A DNA stretch of 64,000 nucleotides from Sphingobacterium allocomposti. Lineage in GTDB: Bacteria; Bacteroidota; Bacteroidia; Sphingobacteriales; Sphingobacteriaceae. Positions 8,562-19,000 of the stretch are shown here, piece by piece. The notes below the pieces were generated by a model. The model was not told the DNA's origin, ran no database searches, and saw nothing but the letters and a program-made list of their open reading frames with translations. Numbering within the stretch: position 1 is the stretch's first letter; every line of letters starts with the position of its first letter. The stretch lies in contig NZ_VNHX01000001.1 of NCBI RefSeq assembly GCF_008124885.1, positions 1 to 64,000 on the forward strand, written 5' to 3'. The translations under genes and the position numbers were made by a program.

Positions 8562-9587
8562 ATGAGTAAGAGTGCGACTAAAGGGGTTTTGCTGGTGCAG
8601 CTCGGTACACCGGATACGCCCACTACGGCCGACGTGCGAAAGTATTTGACGGAGTTTTTGATGGATCCCCGGGTGATGGATATCCCTTATTTAGGGCGCA
8701 CCCTGCTAGTGAAAGGAGCCATCGTACCGAAGAGGGCACCGTTGTCAGCGGCCACTTATAGAACTATCTGGGATGAGAAGACGGGTTCTCCGTTGATGTA
8801 TTATAGCGAGTTACAGCGAGATCTATTACAAAAAGAGCTGGGAGAAGATTATCATGTGGAGCTGGCCATGCGCTATCAGAATCCATCCATCGCTTCTGCT
8901 TTGGCTAAAATGGAACGGATGAAGCTCGACTCTGTTCGTGTGATTTCCCTTTTTCCGCAGTATGCGTCGGCAACCACAGGATCGGTCATCGATAAGGTAA
9001 TGGAGATCATGCGTTCATGGCAATACTTTCCGCAGATATCTTTCGTTAGTAGTTATTGCGACGATGAGGAGATGTGTGAGGTGTTTGCCGATCACGGTCG
9101 GAAATTTGACATCGACACGTACGATCATATCTTGTTTAGCTATCACGGACTGCCGGTCCGTCAGCTGGGAAAAGTGGATCCAACGGGGGAGCTGAAATGT
9201 CCCCAGTCGGGTTGCGACTCGTGCCGCATCCAGAAGAATGCCTTTTGTTACCTGTCGCAATGTTATGCGACCTCGCGAGCAATCGCAGCAAAGCTACAGC
9301 TGTCGGAGGAGCGTTATACCGTGTGTTTTCAGTCGCGGCTTGGTAAGACGCCGTGGATCCAACCTTATACGTCGGATACACTGCACCAGCTGGCGGAGAA
9401 AGGAGTAAAAAGGCTCCTTGTTTTTAGTCCTGCTTTCGTTTCTGACTGTATAGAGACGCTGGACGAGATACAGGTAGAATATGCAAACGAATTTAAGTCG
9501 TTAGGCGGAGAGGAAGTGGCTATGGTGGAAAGTTTGAACGACGATCCAAGATGGATCAGTGTGCTCAAGCGTTTAGCTCAAAATTAA
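8562..9587 (+). CDS. hemH: Ferrochelatase
   Basis: Ferrochelatase, 341 aa, inserts Fe2+ into protoporphyrin IX (or coproporphyrin III, depending on the branch) in haem synthesis. The catalytic His is in FSYHGLP (H195) and the conserved acidic motif is DCIETLDEI. Between them lies a cysteine-rich stretch (C213, C218, C221, C229, C234), which could be structural or bind a metal centre; the sequence alone does not decide. It is the only haem gene in this window. It is followed by 130 bases without a gene. Confidence 0.95.
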   Translation: MSKSATKGVLLVQLGTPDTPTTADVRKYLTEFLMDPRVMDIPYLGRTLLVKGAIVPKRAPLSAATYRTIWDEKTGSPLMYYSELQRDLLQKELGEDYHVELAMRYQNPSIASALAKMERMKLDSVRVISLFPQYASATTGSVIDKVMEIMRSWQYFPQISFVSSYCDDEEMCEVFADHGRKFDIDTYDHILFSYHGLPVRQLGKVDPTGELKCPQSGCDSCRIQKNAFCYLSQCYATSRAIAAKLQLSEERYTVCFQSRLGKTPWIQPYTSDTLHQLAEKGVKRLLVFSPAFVSDCIETLDEIQVEYANEFKSLGGEEVAMVESLNDDPRWISVLKRLAQN

Positions 9588-9721
9588 GTGGGCGTTGTTC
9601 ATCATCAAGTGAAGCGACCTGCGTCGTCGCGTTGGCTCTCTGACTATAGTGAGGGCGAGAGCGCGGCTACACCGATGCGGGTCTGAGCGCTTGTAATGGG
9701 CACGGAATAAAAAAGAACGTT

Positions 9722-10996
9722 ATGTTATTATTTAATGCGATATTACTTCTGTTATTTGATTTCTATATTTTCTTCGCATTGCGCGCTACGAAAATAAAGA
9801 TCGTAAATAAGAGGTGGTTCCCGTTTATATGGTGGGGCTATTCTATTGGCCTATTGTTGGGGCTGTACATAGCCGCTAAGTTCAACATCCCGTTGATGTA
9901 CCGTTCTATTATTTTAGTCGCCTTTTTTATGACTGCGGTAAGCAAATTTATTTTTATCATCATCTTGTTGATAGATGATGTGCGTAGGGGGGGCGTATGG
10001 ATCGCGCGGCTTTTTTCAAGACGTAAAAAGGAAGAAAGTTTGCCGGAACGGCTGGAGGACCTCTCCGAGCCATTGCCCGAGGAGCCCCGTAACGGTATTA
10101 CGCGATCGGAGTTCTTGACCAAGTCGGGTATTCTCGTCGCTTCGTTGCCGATCTTTCCGCTGTCGTGGGGGGTAATTTCGGGAGGTTATGACTATAAAGT
10201 GCGTAGACAGAAGCTATACTTGCCCAACCTGCCCGCGTCCTTTCACGGTATGCGTATAGCGCAGATCTCCGATGTACACTCTGGATCCTTTTATAACAGA
10301 AAAGCGGTACTGGGGGGAGTAGAAATGTTGTTGGGTGAGAAGCCCGACGCTGTATTTTTTACGGGGGATCTCGTAAATAACGTGGCGTCGGAAATGCGCG
10401 ACTACCAAGATATTTTTACGAAGATAAAAGCAGACCTGGGCGTTTTCTCGGTACTCGGTAACCACGATTACGGAGACTATTATTTCGGTAAAGAAGACTC
10501 GCCGGCAAAGCGGAAGAACTTGCAGGATTTGATAGATACGCATCGGGTGATGGGATGGGACTTGCTGATGGATGAAAACCGCAAGCTTCAGGTGAATAAT
10601 GAGGAAATAGCGATTGTCGGTGTTCAGAATTGGGGAACCGGCCGGTTTCCGAAAAAAGGCGACTTAAAAAAAGCTTTGAACGGTACAGAGGACGCTCCTG
10701 TGAAGCTGCTATTGTCTCATGACCCTTCGCATTGGCGTGCACAAGTGCTGGATACTGACGTGGATGTTATGTTTGCAGGACACACCCACGGGATGCAGTT
10801 CGGCGTGAGGGGAGAGCACTTTCAGTGGAGCCCGGCGAAGTATATCTATAAAGAATGGGCAGGTCTTTATGAAGAAAAGGACCAGCGTCTATATGTTAAT
10901 GTGGGGTACGGCTTTTTGGGTTATCCCGGCCGTGTAGGTATCTTACCGGAAATTACGATTTTTGAGTTGATCAAAGGAGAATCCGTGAACTCATAA
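9722..10996 (+). CDS. Membrane-anchored metallophosphoesterase (YkuE/YaeI-like)
   Basis: A 424-aa protein with three N-terminal membrane segments (roughly residues 1-20, 35-52 and 60-85), a charged linker and another hydrophobic stretch near 135-150. A calcineurin-like phosphoesterase domain follows from about residue 175. Metal-binding motifs are QISDVHSG, FTGDLVNN, LGNHDYGD, LSHDPSH and GHTHGMQ, all intact. The layout matches bacterial YkuE/YaeI proteins, which hydrolyse lipid-linked phosphate substrates; the actual substrate cannot be told from sequence. It appears monocistronic. Confidence 0.87.
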   Translation: MLLFNAILLLLFDFYIFFALRATKIKIVNKRWFPFIWWGYSIGLLLGLYIAAKFNIPLMYRSIILVAFFMTAVSKFIFIIILLIDDVRRGGVWIARLFSRRKKEESLPERLEDLSEPLPEEPRNGITRSEFLTKSGILVASLPIFPLSWGVISGGYDYKVRRQKLYLPNLPASFHGMRIAQISDVHSGSFYNRKAVLGGVEMLLGEKPDAVFFTGDLVNNVASEMRDYQDIFTKIKADLGVFSVLGNHDYGDYYFGKEDSPAKRKNLQDLIDTHRVMGWDLLMDENRKLQVNNEEIAIVGVQNWGTGRFPKKGDLKKALNGTEDAPVKLLLSHDPSHWRAQVLDTDVDVMFAGHTHGMQFGVRGEHFQWSPAKYIYKEWAGLYEEKDQRLYVNVGYGFLGYPGRVGILPEITIFELIKGESVNS

Positions 10997-11286
10997 AATC
11001 ATGAAGCTGTTGCGCGGTAATGTGGTGGCCCCACAATCCTAACCGCTAACGGTATCTAACCGTTTTAACTTCTTCTTTCCAATCCTTTCTCCCCTTCTTA
11101 TTCTGCATTGGGGGTCTAAATCCTTCGTCAAGCGGTTGATCTGTAAGGGGCTAGCCTTTAGTTCTACCGGGCTGTTCGAAGTCTCCTCCGCATCACAAAT
11201 CAGACCACGGGAATCCCAGGTCACCGCGATTCAAAAGTTTTTTTTGAAATTAATCTGAAAAAGATGATATTTATAAAAATCTAGCC
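10997..11286. other. Intergenic region upstream of the gal operon
   Basis: 290 bases without a credible gene; a 61-codon minus-strand frame here has no recognisable protein features. A T-rich stretch at 11240-11270 followed by TATTTATA could be the galT promoter, but the match to the Bacteroidota consensus is weak. Confidence 0.4.
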
Positions 11287-12333
11287 ATGCTTAATTTTTC
11301 AGAACAACCACATAAACGTAAAAACCTATTGACAGGGGAGTATATCTTGGTTTCGCCGCATCGTAGTAAGCGTCCGTGGCAAGGCCAGGTAGAGGATTTA
11401 GCGCCGGATGATAGGCCTCAGTATGACCCGAAGTGTTATTTATGTCCGGGGAACGCGCGTGCGGATGGCACGAGAAATCCGGAATATAAAGATAGTTTTG
11501 TTTTCATCAATGATTTTTCCGCTCTCCTCGCGGATACGGCTCTTGACTCTTTTGACGAGGAAAATTTACTGATTGCCGAGACCGAGCGAGGTATCTGTAA
11601 GGTAATTTCTTTTTCGCCCCGACACGATCTTACGCTGCCTGAAATGGAGGTTGGAGAAATCGCTGCCGTTGTCGATTTATGGCAGCGGGAGTTTGGGGAT
11701 CTTTCGAAACATGAATGGATAAAATATATTCAGATTTTTGAGAACAAGGGAAGTATTATGGGGTGCAGCAACCCTCACCCCCATGGCCAGATCTGGGCAC
11801 AAAGCTCCATCCCTGTAGAGATAAATAAAGAAGAGGCACAACAGCTCTCTTATTTTAAGAAGAACAACCGTACCTTGTTGCAGGATTATATTTCGCTCGA
11901 GCTAAAAAAGGATGAGCGCATCATTGTCGACAATGCGCATTTTGTTGTTGTGGTCCCTTTCTGGGCAGCGTGGCCATATGAGACAATGATCGTCAGCAAA
12001 AGGGCGGTACCTTCTATTCTTGAATTTACCGAAGAAGAAAAAGTAGATCTTGCAAAAACTTTGCAGGAGTTAACCATCCGGTACGACAATATTTTTGCTA
12101 CCTCTTTTCCCTATTCGGCAGGTATGCATCAGGCCCCCGTCAACAGTGGAGATCAAGCAGGGTGGCACTGGCATATGCATTTTTATCCGCCGTTACTACG
12201 TTCGGCCACCGTGAAAAAGTTTATGGTAGGCTATGAAATGTTGGCGAATCCTCAGCGTGATATTACGCCGGAGCAGGCCGCCGCCACGCTAAAGCAGCAA
12301 GAAACGGTACATTACAAAAGCAAAAAAAGATGA
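11287..12333 (+). CDS. galT: Galactose-1-phosphate uridylyltransferase
   Basis: GalT, 348 aa, exchanges UMP between UDP-glucose and galactose-1-phosphate in the Leloir pathway. The active-site triad sequence NPHPHGQIW contains the uridylylated His (H166). Zinc-site cysteines appear in KCYLCPGN. The gene is first in a three-gene operon: its stop overlaps the galK start in an ATGA arrangement. Confidence 0.97.
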   Translation: MLNFSEQPHKRKNLLTGEYILVSPHRSKRPWQGQVEDLAPDDRPQYDPKCYLCPGNARADGTRNPEYKDSFVFINDFSALLADTALDSFDEENLLIAETERGICKVISFSPRHDLTLPEMEVGEIAAVVDLWQREFGDLSKHEWIKYIQIFENKGSIMGCSNPHPHGQIWAQSSIPVEINKEEAQQLSYFKKNNRTLLQDYISLELKKDERIIVDNAHFVVVVPFWAAWPYETMIVSKRAVPSILEFTEEEKVDLAKTLQELTIRYDNIFATSFPYSAGMHQAPVNSGDQAGWHWHMHFYPPLLRSATVKKFMVGYEMLANPQRDITPEQAAATLKQQETVHYKSKKR

Positions 12334-13484
12334 TTTCTAAAGAGCAGGTAGAACACAGATATAAAACCCTTTTCGGAACGGAGCCGTCGCACATTGTCCG
12401 CTCTCCGGGCCGGATCAATATTATCGGTGAACATACCGATTATAACGAAGGCTTCGTGCTACCCACGGCTATTGATAAAGCGATCTACGTAGCGGTGGGC
12501 AGGCGTGAGGATAACCAGATACGTTTGTATGCGGAAGACTTCCGCGCTTATTTTGATGTTGCTATAGACGATATACAACCGGTAGATTTGGGCTGGCCCA
12601 ACTATATTCTGGGGGTGGTCCACCAACTTCGGCTCCGCGGAGCCCAATTGGGAGGTTTCAATCTGTATGTTGATGGCGACGTACCGCTCGGTGCGGGACT
12701 GTCTTCTTCTGCCGCATTAGAGTGTGCCGCGGGGTATGCCTTGAACGTGCTTTTCGACCTGCAGCTGGGCCGCGTCGACATTGCTAAGATCGGTCAGCTG
12801 GCGGAGCACACCTATGCAGGCGTAAACTGCGGTATCATGGATCAGTTTGCATCGGTGATGAGTAAGGCTGGTCATGTGGTGAAGTTGGACTGCAGGGATC
12901 TCTCTTTTTCTTACAAGCCGCTGGCACTAGGGGACTACGCCATCCTGCTGTTGAACACCAACGTTAAGCATTCATTAGCTTCGTCTGCATATAACGATAG
13001 GCGGGCGGCCTGCGAGGCAGGCGTGAAGCTGGTTCAGCAGCACAATGCTGCAGTAAACAGCCTACGCGACGTCACTGTCGAAATGTTGGACAACTGGGTT
13101 AAGCCGATAGATACAGACATCTATACGAAATGCCGGTTCGTGGTCGAGGAAAATGAACGCTTGGACAGAGCTTGTAAAGCCTTGGAGGAGGGAGACCTGG
13201 ATGAGCTCGGCGAGCAGATGTTCCAGGCACACGAAGGTCTAAGTAAAGCGTATGAGGTAAGCTGTGCTGAACTGGATTTTCTCGTCGACTATGTTAAGCA
13301 ATTTCCTGAAGTATTGGGCGCGCGGATGATGGGAGGCGGATTCGGCGGCTGTACGATTAATCTCGTGAAGACATCTTTTCAGGATTTACTGATAGAGCGG
13401 ATAACACCCGTTTATAAAGAGAAGTTTGGTTTAGAACTAACAGCTATTAAGGTAATTCCGTCCGATGGTACGGCGTTGCTGTGA
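12330..13484 (+). CDS. galK: Galactokinase
   Basis: GalK, 384 aa, a GHMP-family kinase that phosphorylates galactose at C1. It carries the galactokinase signature GRINIIGEHTDYNEG near residue 30, the GHMP ATP-binding motif PLGAGLSSSAALE and the C-terminal GGGFGGC motif. It overlaps galT by 4 bases, indicating translational coupling, and is followed at once by the secreted epimerase gene. Confidence 0.97.
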   Translation: MISKEQVEHRYKTLFGTEPSHIVRSPGRINIIGEHTDYNEGFVLPTAIDKAIYVAVGRREDNQIRLYAEDFRAYFDVAIDDIQPVDLGWPNYILGVVHQLRLRGAQLGGFNLYVDGDVPLGAGLSSSAALECAAGYALNVLFDLQLGRVDIAKIGQLAEHTYAGVNCGIMDQFASVMSKAGHVVKLDCRDLSFSYKPLALGDYAILLLNTNVKHSLASSAYNDRRAACEAGVKLVQQHNAAVNSLRDVTVEMLDNWVKPIDTDIYTKCRFVVEENERLDRACKALEEGDLDELGEQMFQAHEGLSKAYEVSCAELDFLVDYVKQFPEVLGARMMGGGFGGCTINLVKTSFQDLLIERITPVYKEKFGLELTAIKVIPSDGTALL

Positions 13485-13504
13485 TAACAAAATCTATATA
13501 TGTA

Positions 13505-14659
13505 ATGAAAAAGACGATTTTAATGTTCGGCGTTGCTACGGCGCTCATTTGTTTGTCCTGCCAAAATACGGGACGAAACCGTACGACGGATGCAACCACT
13601 AGCGCTGACTCTTCCGCAAACACTTTTGATGGAGAGATCGATGGACACACTATCAAGCTCTATACGTTAACAAACAAGACAGGAGCAAAGGCCACATTCA
13701 CTAACTTTGGGGCGCGCATTGTTTCATTGTCGGTTCCCGACAAAGCCGGCAAATTGACGGATGTCGTGCTTGGATTTAATAAGGCTTCCGACTACAATAA
13801 TCCTGAGGAGCCTTATTATGGAACAATTGTGGGGCCTTTCGGTAACCGTATAGCGAATGGAAAGTTTACATTGGACGGTGAAACATATACGCTGCCAACA
13901 AATAACGGCCCTAATACGTTGCATGGGGGCTATAAAGGAGTGCACTTTGCTGCTTGGGAAGCACAGACAAATGGAGATAATACGATCACTTTCTCTTATA
14001 CCCTGCCCGACAAGCATGAAGGGTTTCCTGGCAACATCGCTATGACGGTGACGTACACACTGACCGATGATAATGCCTTGGAAATTGCATACAAAGCAAC
14101 AACCGATAAGAAAACAGTTGTCAACCTGACGAATCATGCCTACTTCAATCTAAATGGAGAAGGAAGCGGGACTATTTTAGACCACAGATTGCAGATCTTC
14201 GCCGACCGATTTACGCCCGTAGATAGCACATTGATTCCAACCGGAGAGTTAACACCGGTCAAAGGAACGCCTTTTGACTTTACTACGGCAAAAGCGATTG
14301 GCAGAGATATTGAAGTTGAGGATACCCAACTGGCTTATGGGGAAGGTTACGACCATAATTTTGTGCTTAGCGGCAATAAGGTTGATGGGCTAACACATGC
14401 TGCCACCCTTGTAGGAGACAAGTCAGGCATCAAAATGGATATCTATACAGAAGAGCCCGGTCTCCAGTTTTATAGTGGAAACTTCATGTCAGAAAAGGTT
14501 ACTCTGAAAAACGGAAAGAAAGATAGTTTCCGAACCGGACTTTGTTTAGAAACGCAACATTTTCCGGATTCTCCAAATCAGGCGGCGTTTCCTTCCACCG
14601 TATTAGCACCCGGAGAAACTTACCAAACGAAATCAGTGTATAAGTTTACAGTGGAATAA
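13505..14659 (+). CDS. galM: Aldose 1-epimerase (mutarotase), lipoprotein
   Basis: A 384-aa GalM-type mutarotase that interconverts alpha and beta anomers of galactose and glucose. The N-terminus is a lipoprotein signal (LICLSC), so the enzyme acts outside the cytoplasm, unlike GalT and GalK. Family motifs are FGARIVSLSVPDK, GPFGNRIANG, LHGGYKG, NLTNHAYFNLNGE with the catalytic His, and LCLETQHFPDSPN with the catalytic Glu region. The ATG at 13505 is chosen for its signal peptide; a GTG at 13481 overlaps galK. It closes the gal operon before a strong terminator. Confidence 0.94.
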   Translation: MKKTILMFGVATALICLSCQNTGRNRTTDATTSADSSANTFDGEIDGHTIKLYTLTNKTGAKATFTNFGARIVSLSVPDKAGKLTDVVLGFNKASDYNNPEEPYYGTIVGPFGNRIANGKFTLDGETYTLPTNNGPNTLHGGYKGVHFAAWEAQTNGDNTITFSYTLPDKHEGFPGNIAMTVTYTLTDDNALEIAYKATTDKKTVVNLTNHAYFNLNGEGSGTILDHRLQIFADRFTPVDSTLIPTGELTPVKGTPFDFTTAKAIGRDIEVEDTQLAYGEGYDHNFVLSGNKVDGLTHAATLVGDKSGIKMDIYTEEPGLQFYSGNFMSEKVTLKNGKKDSFRTGLCLETQHFPDSPNQAAFPSTVLAPGETYQTKSVYKFTVE

Positions 14660-14678
14660 GCAAAATTGATACTGTATT

Positions 14679-14722
14679 AAAAAGGGAAAGCCATTCAATG
14701 TTTAGAATGGCTTTCCCTTTTT
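14679..14722. terminator. Bidirectional terminator after gal operon
   Basis: A long hairpin (GGGAAAGCCATTC / GAATGGCTTTCCC) is flanked by A and T tracts, so it can stop both the gal operon and the convergent transsulfuration gene. Confidence 0.93.
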
Positions 14723-14752
14723 AAGAAGAGGCATCCGCGGACCGTTTTCTGT

Positions 14753-15940
14753 TTAAGTAAGTTGGGCCAGCGCTTGTTCTACATCGGCGATTAAATCATC
14801 CACATGTTCGATACCGACAGACAGCCGCAACATACCGCCCGATAGCCCTGATAGCTTTTTCTGTTCTTCGGTGTGGTGCGATCCCCACATACTGGCCGGA
14901 TGGACAATTAGCGATTCGACGCCGCCAAGGCTTGCGGCGTTGGTAAAGATTTTCAGGTTATTTAGCAGCTGTTGGGCCCTGTGATAGGCTTCATTTCCGT
15001 CTTTGCCCTTTATTTCTACGCACAGCATGCCGGTGAAACCGCGCATTTGTTTTTGTATCAATGTCCATTGGGGATGAGAAGGTAAGCCCGCGTAGGCTAC
15101 CTTTTCTATGAGCGGGTGGCTCTCCAGCCATTGGGCCAATGCCAGCGCGTTTGTGTTGATCTGCCGTACGCGTAGCGCAAGGGTTTTTAGGCCGCGGAGC
15201 AATAACCAGGAATCGAAAGGGCTGAGCGAGCAACCTAATACCAGGGAGCGCCTCCACACACGTTCGATATACTCTTTAGTCCCACAGACCACGCCGGCCG
15301 TAAGGTCGCTATGTCCGCCCAGGTATTTTGTGGCACTGTGGATTATCACATCTATGCCGAAGTCCGCCGGTGTCTGGTTGATGGGCGAAGCGAAGGTGTT
15401 ATCAGCCATTGTCCATATCCCGCGCTCCCGGCCCAGCGTGGCTACGAACGCGAGATCGGTCACGTCCAGGTTGGGATTAGATGGCGTTTCTACATAGATG
15501 AGCTTCGTGTTCGGCTGTATTGCATCCACAAAGGCGCTATTGTCCGTTTGATCTATGTGTGTAATCTGAACCCCATATTGCGATAGAAATTCTTTGAGAA
15601 AAAGGGTGGTGCCCGAATAGTGCGCCTGCTGAGCAACGATATGATCGCCTTGTTGCACAATGGCCAGTATTGCTGTGCTTATAGCAGCCATGCCCGTCGC
15701 TAAAACGAGGGCGTCCTCGGTTTTCTCCAGGCCAGCGATGATTTCTGCAACCTGACTGCTTGTCGGGTTGCCATGTCGGTGGTAAAATTCAGGGTACTTC
15801 GGAGATGCTGCCGCATGTATATAAGAAGACAGATCTGCATCTGCAAGATATGTAGACGTTTGGTAGATCGGAGAAACCACCGCGTTGGTCGTGTTAAAAT
15901 GGTCTCCCCGGTGGATTAGTGTGGTTTCGAGCTTTGCCAT
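14753..15940 (-). CDS. Trans-sulfuration PLP-dependent enzyme (cystathionine gamma-/beta-lyase or methionine gamma-lyase type)
   Basis: A 395-aa member of the Cys/Met-metabolism PLP enzymes. The PLP lysine lies in HSATKYLGGHSD (K205); ETPSNPNL and TMADNTFASP are further cofactor-site motifs, and ATGMAAIS is the phosphate-binding region. Members cleave or make C-S bonds in cystathionine, cysteine or methionine, and sequence reading does not separate the subclasses. The N-terminal ETTLIHRGD and GNPTSSQ fit all of them. A TAGCTTTG -7 box and a palindrome lie just upstream. Confidence 0.9.
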   Translation of the reverse strand: MAKLETTLIHRGDHFNTTNAVVSPIYQTSTYLADADLSSYIHAAASPKYPEFYHRHGNPTSSQVAEIIAGLEKTEDALVLATGMAAISTAILAIVQQGDHIVAQQAHYSGTTLFLKEFLSQYGVQITHIDQTDNSAFVDAIQPNTKLIYVETPSNPNLDVTDLAFVATLGRERGIWTMADNTFASPINQTPADFGIDVIIHSATKYLGGHSDLTAGVVCGTKEYIERVWRRSLVLGCSLSPFDSWLLLRGLKTLALRVRQINTNALALAQWLESHPLIEKVAYAGLPSHPQWTLIQKQMRGFTGMLCVEIKGKDGNEAYHRAQQLLNNLKIFTNAASLGGVESLIVHPASMWGSHHTEEQKKLSGLSGGMLRLSVGIEHVDDLIADVEQALAQLT

Positions 15941-15954
15941 AAATCATGTTTTCT

Positions 15955-15962
15955 CAAAGCTA
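15955..15962 (-). promoter_or_regulatory. -7 box of the trans-sulfuration gene
   Basis: The minus strand reads TAGCTTTG, a perfect TAnnTTTG match, 14 bases before the start codon. Confidence 0.5.
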
Positions 15963-15971
15963 CAAAATAAT

Positions 15972-15986
15972 CTACTATTTTAGTAG
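15972..15986. promoter_or_regulatory. Perfect palindrome, candidate operator
   Basis: CTACTA-TTT-TAGTAG, a 6-bp perfect inverted repeat, lies 9 bases upstream of the -7 box of the trans-sulfuration gene, i.e. in the promoter spacer. It has no T tract, so it is not a terminator of mfd, which ends 15 bases away. Confidence 0.35.
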
Positions 15987-16001
15987 TGTATGCGCGACCG
16001 A

Positions 16002-19000
16002 TTATTCCGTCATTTCTTTCAACAGCGATAATGCGTAGTCGATGCTGGTGACGTTCGTTAACGCAACGCGTAGTTGTCCTTTTATCTCTTTCAGATTGGA
16101 TGTGGTAGGATGGCGTTGTACGAAGCTGAGTACTTTTCCAAACTGGTCCGATTCAAAATAACTGGATTTCGGGTTGTTGATGAAGTAGCCCTTTAATGTA
16201 TTTTTTTTAAAGGATATTTTTTCGAACCCAATTTCTTTACCAAACCATTGTAGGCGTAGTGTGTTGAACAACTCGAATACAGGCTGGGGGATGGGGCCAA
16301 ACCGATCTTCCAATGCCTTTTGGAACGCAGTCAGCTGCTGCTCATTCTCAAGCTTTGCGATTTCGTTGTATAAGTTATAACGTTCACCGATGTTTGTGAC
16401 ATATTCGTCGGGGATCATAACCTCCAGATCCGTGTCGATCTGCGTAAAGTTGACGTATCTTCTATTCTGGTCATCCTTAAAGAGGTCTCCAAACTCGTCC
16501 TCTTTGAGTTCCTGTACTGCTTCGTCCAGTATCTTGTTGTACATTTCAAAGCCGATCTCTGCAATAAAGCCTGACTGCTCGGCACCAAGTAAGTTACCGG
16601 AGCCCCGGATATCGAGGTCGCGCATAGCTACGTTAAAACCGGAGCCTAATTCGGAGAACTCCTCAAGGGCCGACAGGCGTTTGTATGCTTCGTTGGTAAG
16701 GGTGGACAACGGCGGGCTTAAGAGGTAGCAGAAAGCCTTTTTATTTGAGCGCCCTACGCGGCCCCGCATCTGGTGTAAATCGCTCAGACCAAACATGTGC
16801 GCATGGTTGATGATGATGGTATTTGCGTTCGGAATGTCTAGCCCCGCTTCGATGATCGTTGTAGCGACAAGCACGTCGAAGTCGTGGTTGATAAACTTTA
16901 ACATGACGTCTTCCAGGTCATCGCCTTCCAGCTGTCCATGCGCAATTCCTACCCGGGCGTGAGGCACTAACTTTTGGACCATTGCGCCAAGCTGCTTTAG
17001 ATCTGCAACGCGGTTGTGAATAAAGAAAACCTGTCCACCCCGATCGAGTTCAAAAGACACGGCTTCCTGGATAAGCGTCTCGTTGAATACGTGCAGTTCT
17101 GTCTGTACCGGCTGGCGGTTAGGCGGAGGGGTAGAGATGATGCTGAGATCCCGGGCACCCATGAGCGAAAAGTGCAGTGTACGGGGAATCGGAGTTGCCG
17201 TAAGCGTAAGTGAGTCCACGTTGGCGCGCATTACTTTAAGTTTCTCTTTGACCGTCACACCGAACTTTTGTTCTTCGTCAATGATCATCAGACCTAAATC
17301 CTTAAATTTTACGTCCTTGCTTACCAACCGGTGTGTCCCGATAATGATATCTATTTCTCCTTCTTCTAATTTTCTGAGCGTTTCCTTGATCTGTTTTGAC
17401 GATTTAAACCGGTTGATGTAGTCAATATTAGCAGGAAAGCCTTTTAGGCGTTCGCTAAATGTGCGGTAATGCTGAAGCGCCAGAATTGTCGTGGGAACAA
17501 GTACAGCAACCTGTTTGCTGTCGGCGACAGCCTTAAACGCCGCCCGTATGGCAACCTCAGTTTTTCCGAATCCAACGTCGCCGCAGACAAGCCGATCCAT
17601 CGGATGGGGCGATTCCATGTCTTTTTTAACATCGTTGGTAGCCTTTTCCTGGTCGGGAGTATCTTCATATAGAAAGGAAGCTTCCAGCTCATTTTGTAAG
17701 TATGTATCCGGACTAAAAGCATTTCCTGTCTGTGCCTTCCGCTTCGCATACAGTTTGATCAGGTCGCGGGCGATATCCTTAACTTTCTTCTTGGTGGTCT
17801 TCTTAAGTTTCTCCCAGGTATCTGTTCCCAACTTGTTCATTTTGGGGAGCGTACCTTCTTTGCCCGAATATTTGGAGATGCGGTTGAGCGAGTTGATATT
17901 GACATACAGCAGATCGTTGTCGGCGTATACCAGCCTGATCATCTCCTGCGTCTTTCCATTTACCTCCACTTTTTCCAGGCCAGCATATTTCCCGACGCCA
18001 TGGTCGATATGGGTGATGTAATCGCCGGGTTTTAGATCGCGGAGTTCTTTTAGCGTAATGGCCTGCGAGCGCTCATATCCTTTTTTACGTTTGTACTTGT
18101 AGTACCGGTCAAAAATCTGATGGTCCGTGTAGCAGGCTAGCTTTAGGGCGTCGTCGCGAAAGCCCTCGCGTAGCGCGCGGTGTACCGGGATGAAGGAGAC
18201 AGATTTGTCGATGTCTTCCAATATGCTGAAGATACGTTCTATCTGCTTGTTGGAGTCGGAGAAAATGAGGTTTTGTACGGCTTGCCGCTCATTTTCTTTG
18301 AAGTTGTGAATAAGGAGGTTAAAGTCTTTGTTGAACGAAGGCTGAGGGTGTATGTCGAACTGAAGGATCTGGTCTGCTTTATAATAAAACTGCTTTCCAA
18401 ACTCGATATTCGGAAAGTCAAACAGCATTTCGGCAAAAGCGCGGTCGGTGGTAAACGTCACCCTTGGGTCGACCCATTCCGAGTTGGCTTTAATATCCTT
18501 TTCAGGAAGCGCTTTCCAGAACTCCGACGCCTGCTTGTAGCCGTCGCGCAATATGTCCAATGTAAACTGTACGTCTTTATGCCAGATTACGCTGTCCCGG
18601 CTAACGTATTCCAGTAGAGATATGTGGTTGTTACTCAGGAATTTTGCTTGTACATTCGGCACAATCGTAACGGTATGGATCTTATTGACTGAAAGTTGGG
18701 TTTCCGTGTCGAAGGTACGTATGCTTTCAATTTCGTCTCCGAAAAACTCTATGCGGTATGGCAGATCATTGGAGAAGGAAAAGATGTCGACGATACCGCC
18801 GCGGATCGCAAACTGCCCCGGTTTGTAAACGAAGTCTACCCGTTCAAAGTCGTATTCGTAAAGAAACTCATTGATAAATTCAATACTTAGCTTGCTATGT
18901 TGCGTAATCGGTAAGGTATTCTTATCCAGGTCCTCCCTATTGATTACTTTTTCCGCTATGGCTTCCGGATAGGTGACGACCATTTTGGGAAGTTCCGACG

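Noticed and set aside
8562..9587. Ferrochelatase Cys cluster as a new iron-sulfur site
   Set aside because: Five cysteines are present, but similar Cys-rich inserts occur in known ferrochelatases; sequence alone does not show novelty.
11039..11224. 61-codon minus-strand frame upstream of galT
   Set aside because: Random-looking composition, no ribosome-binding site or promoter.
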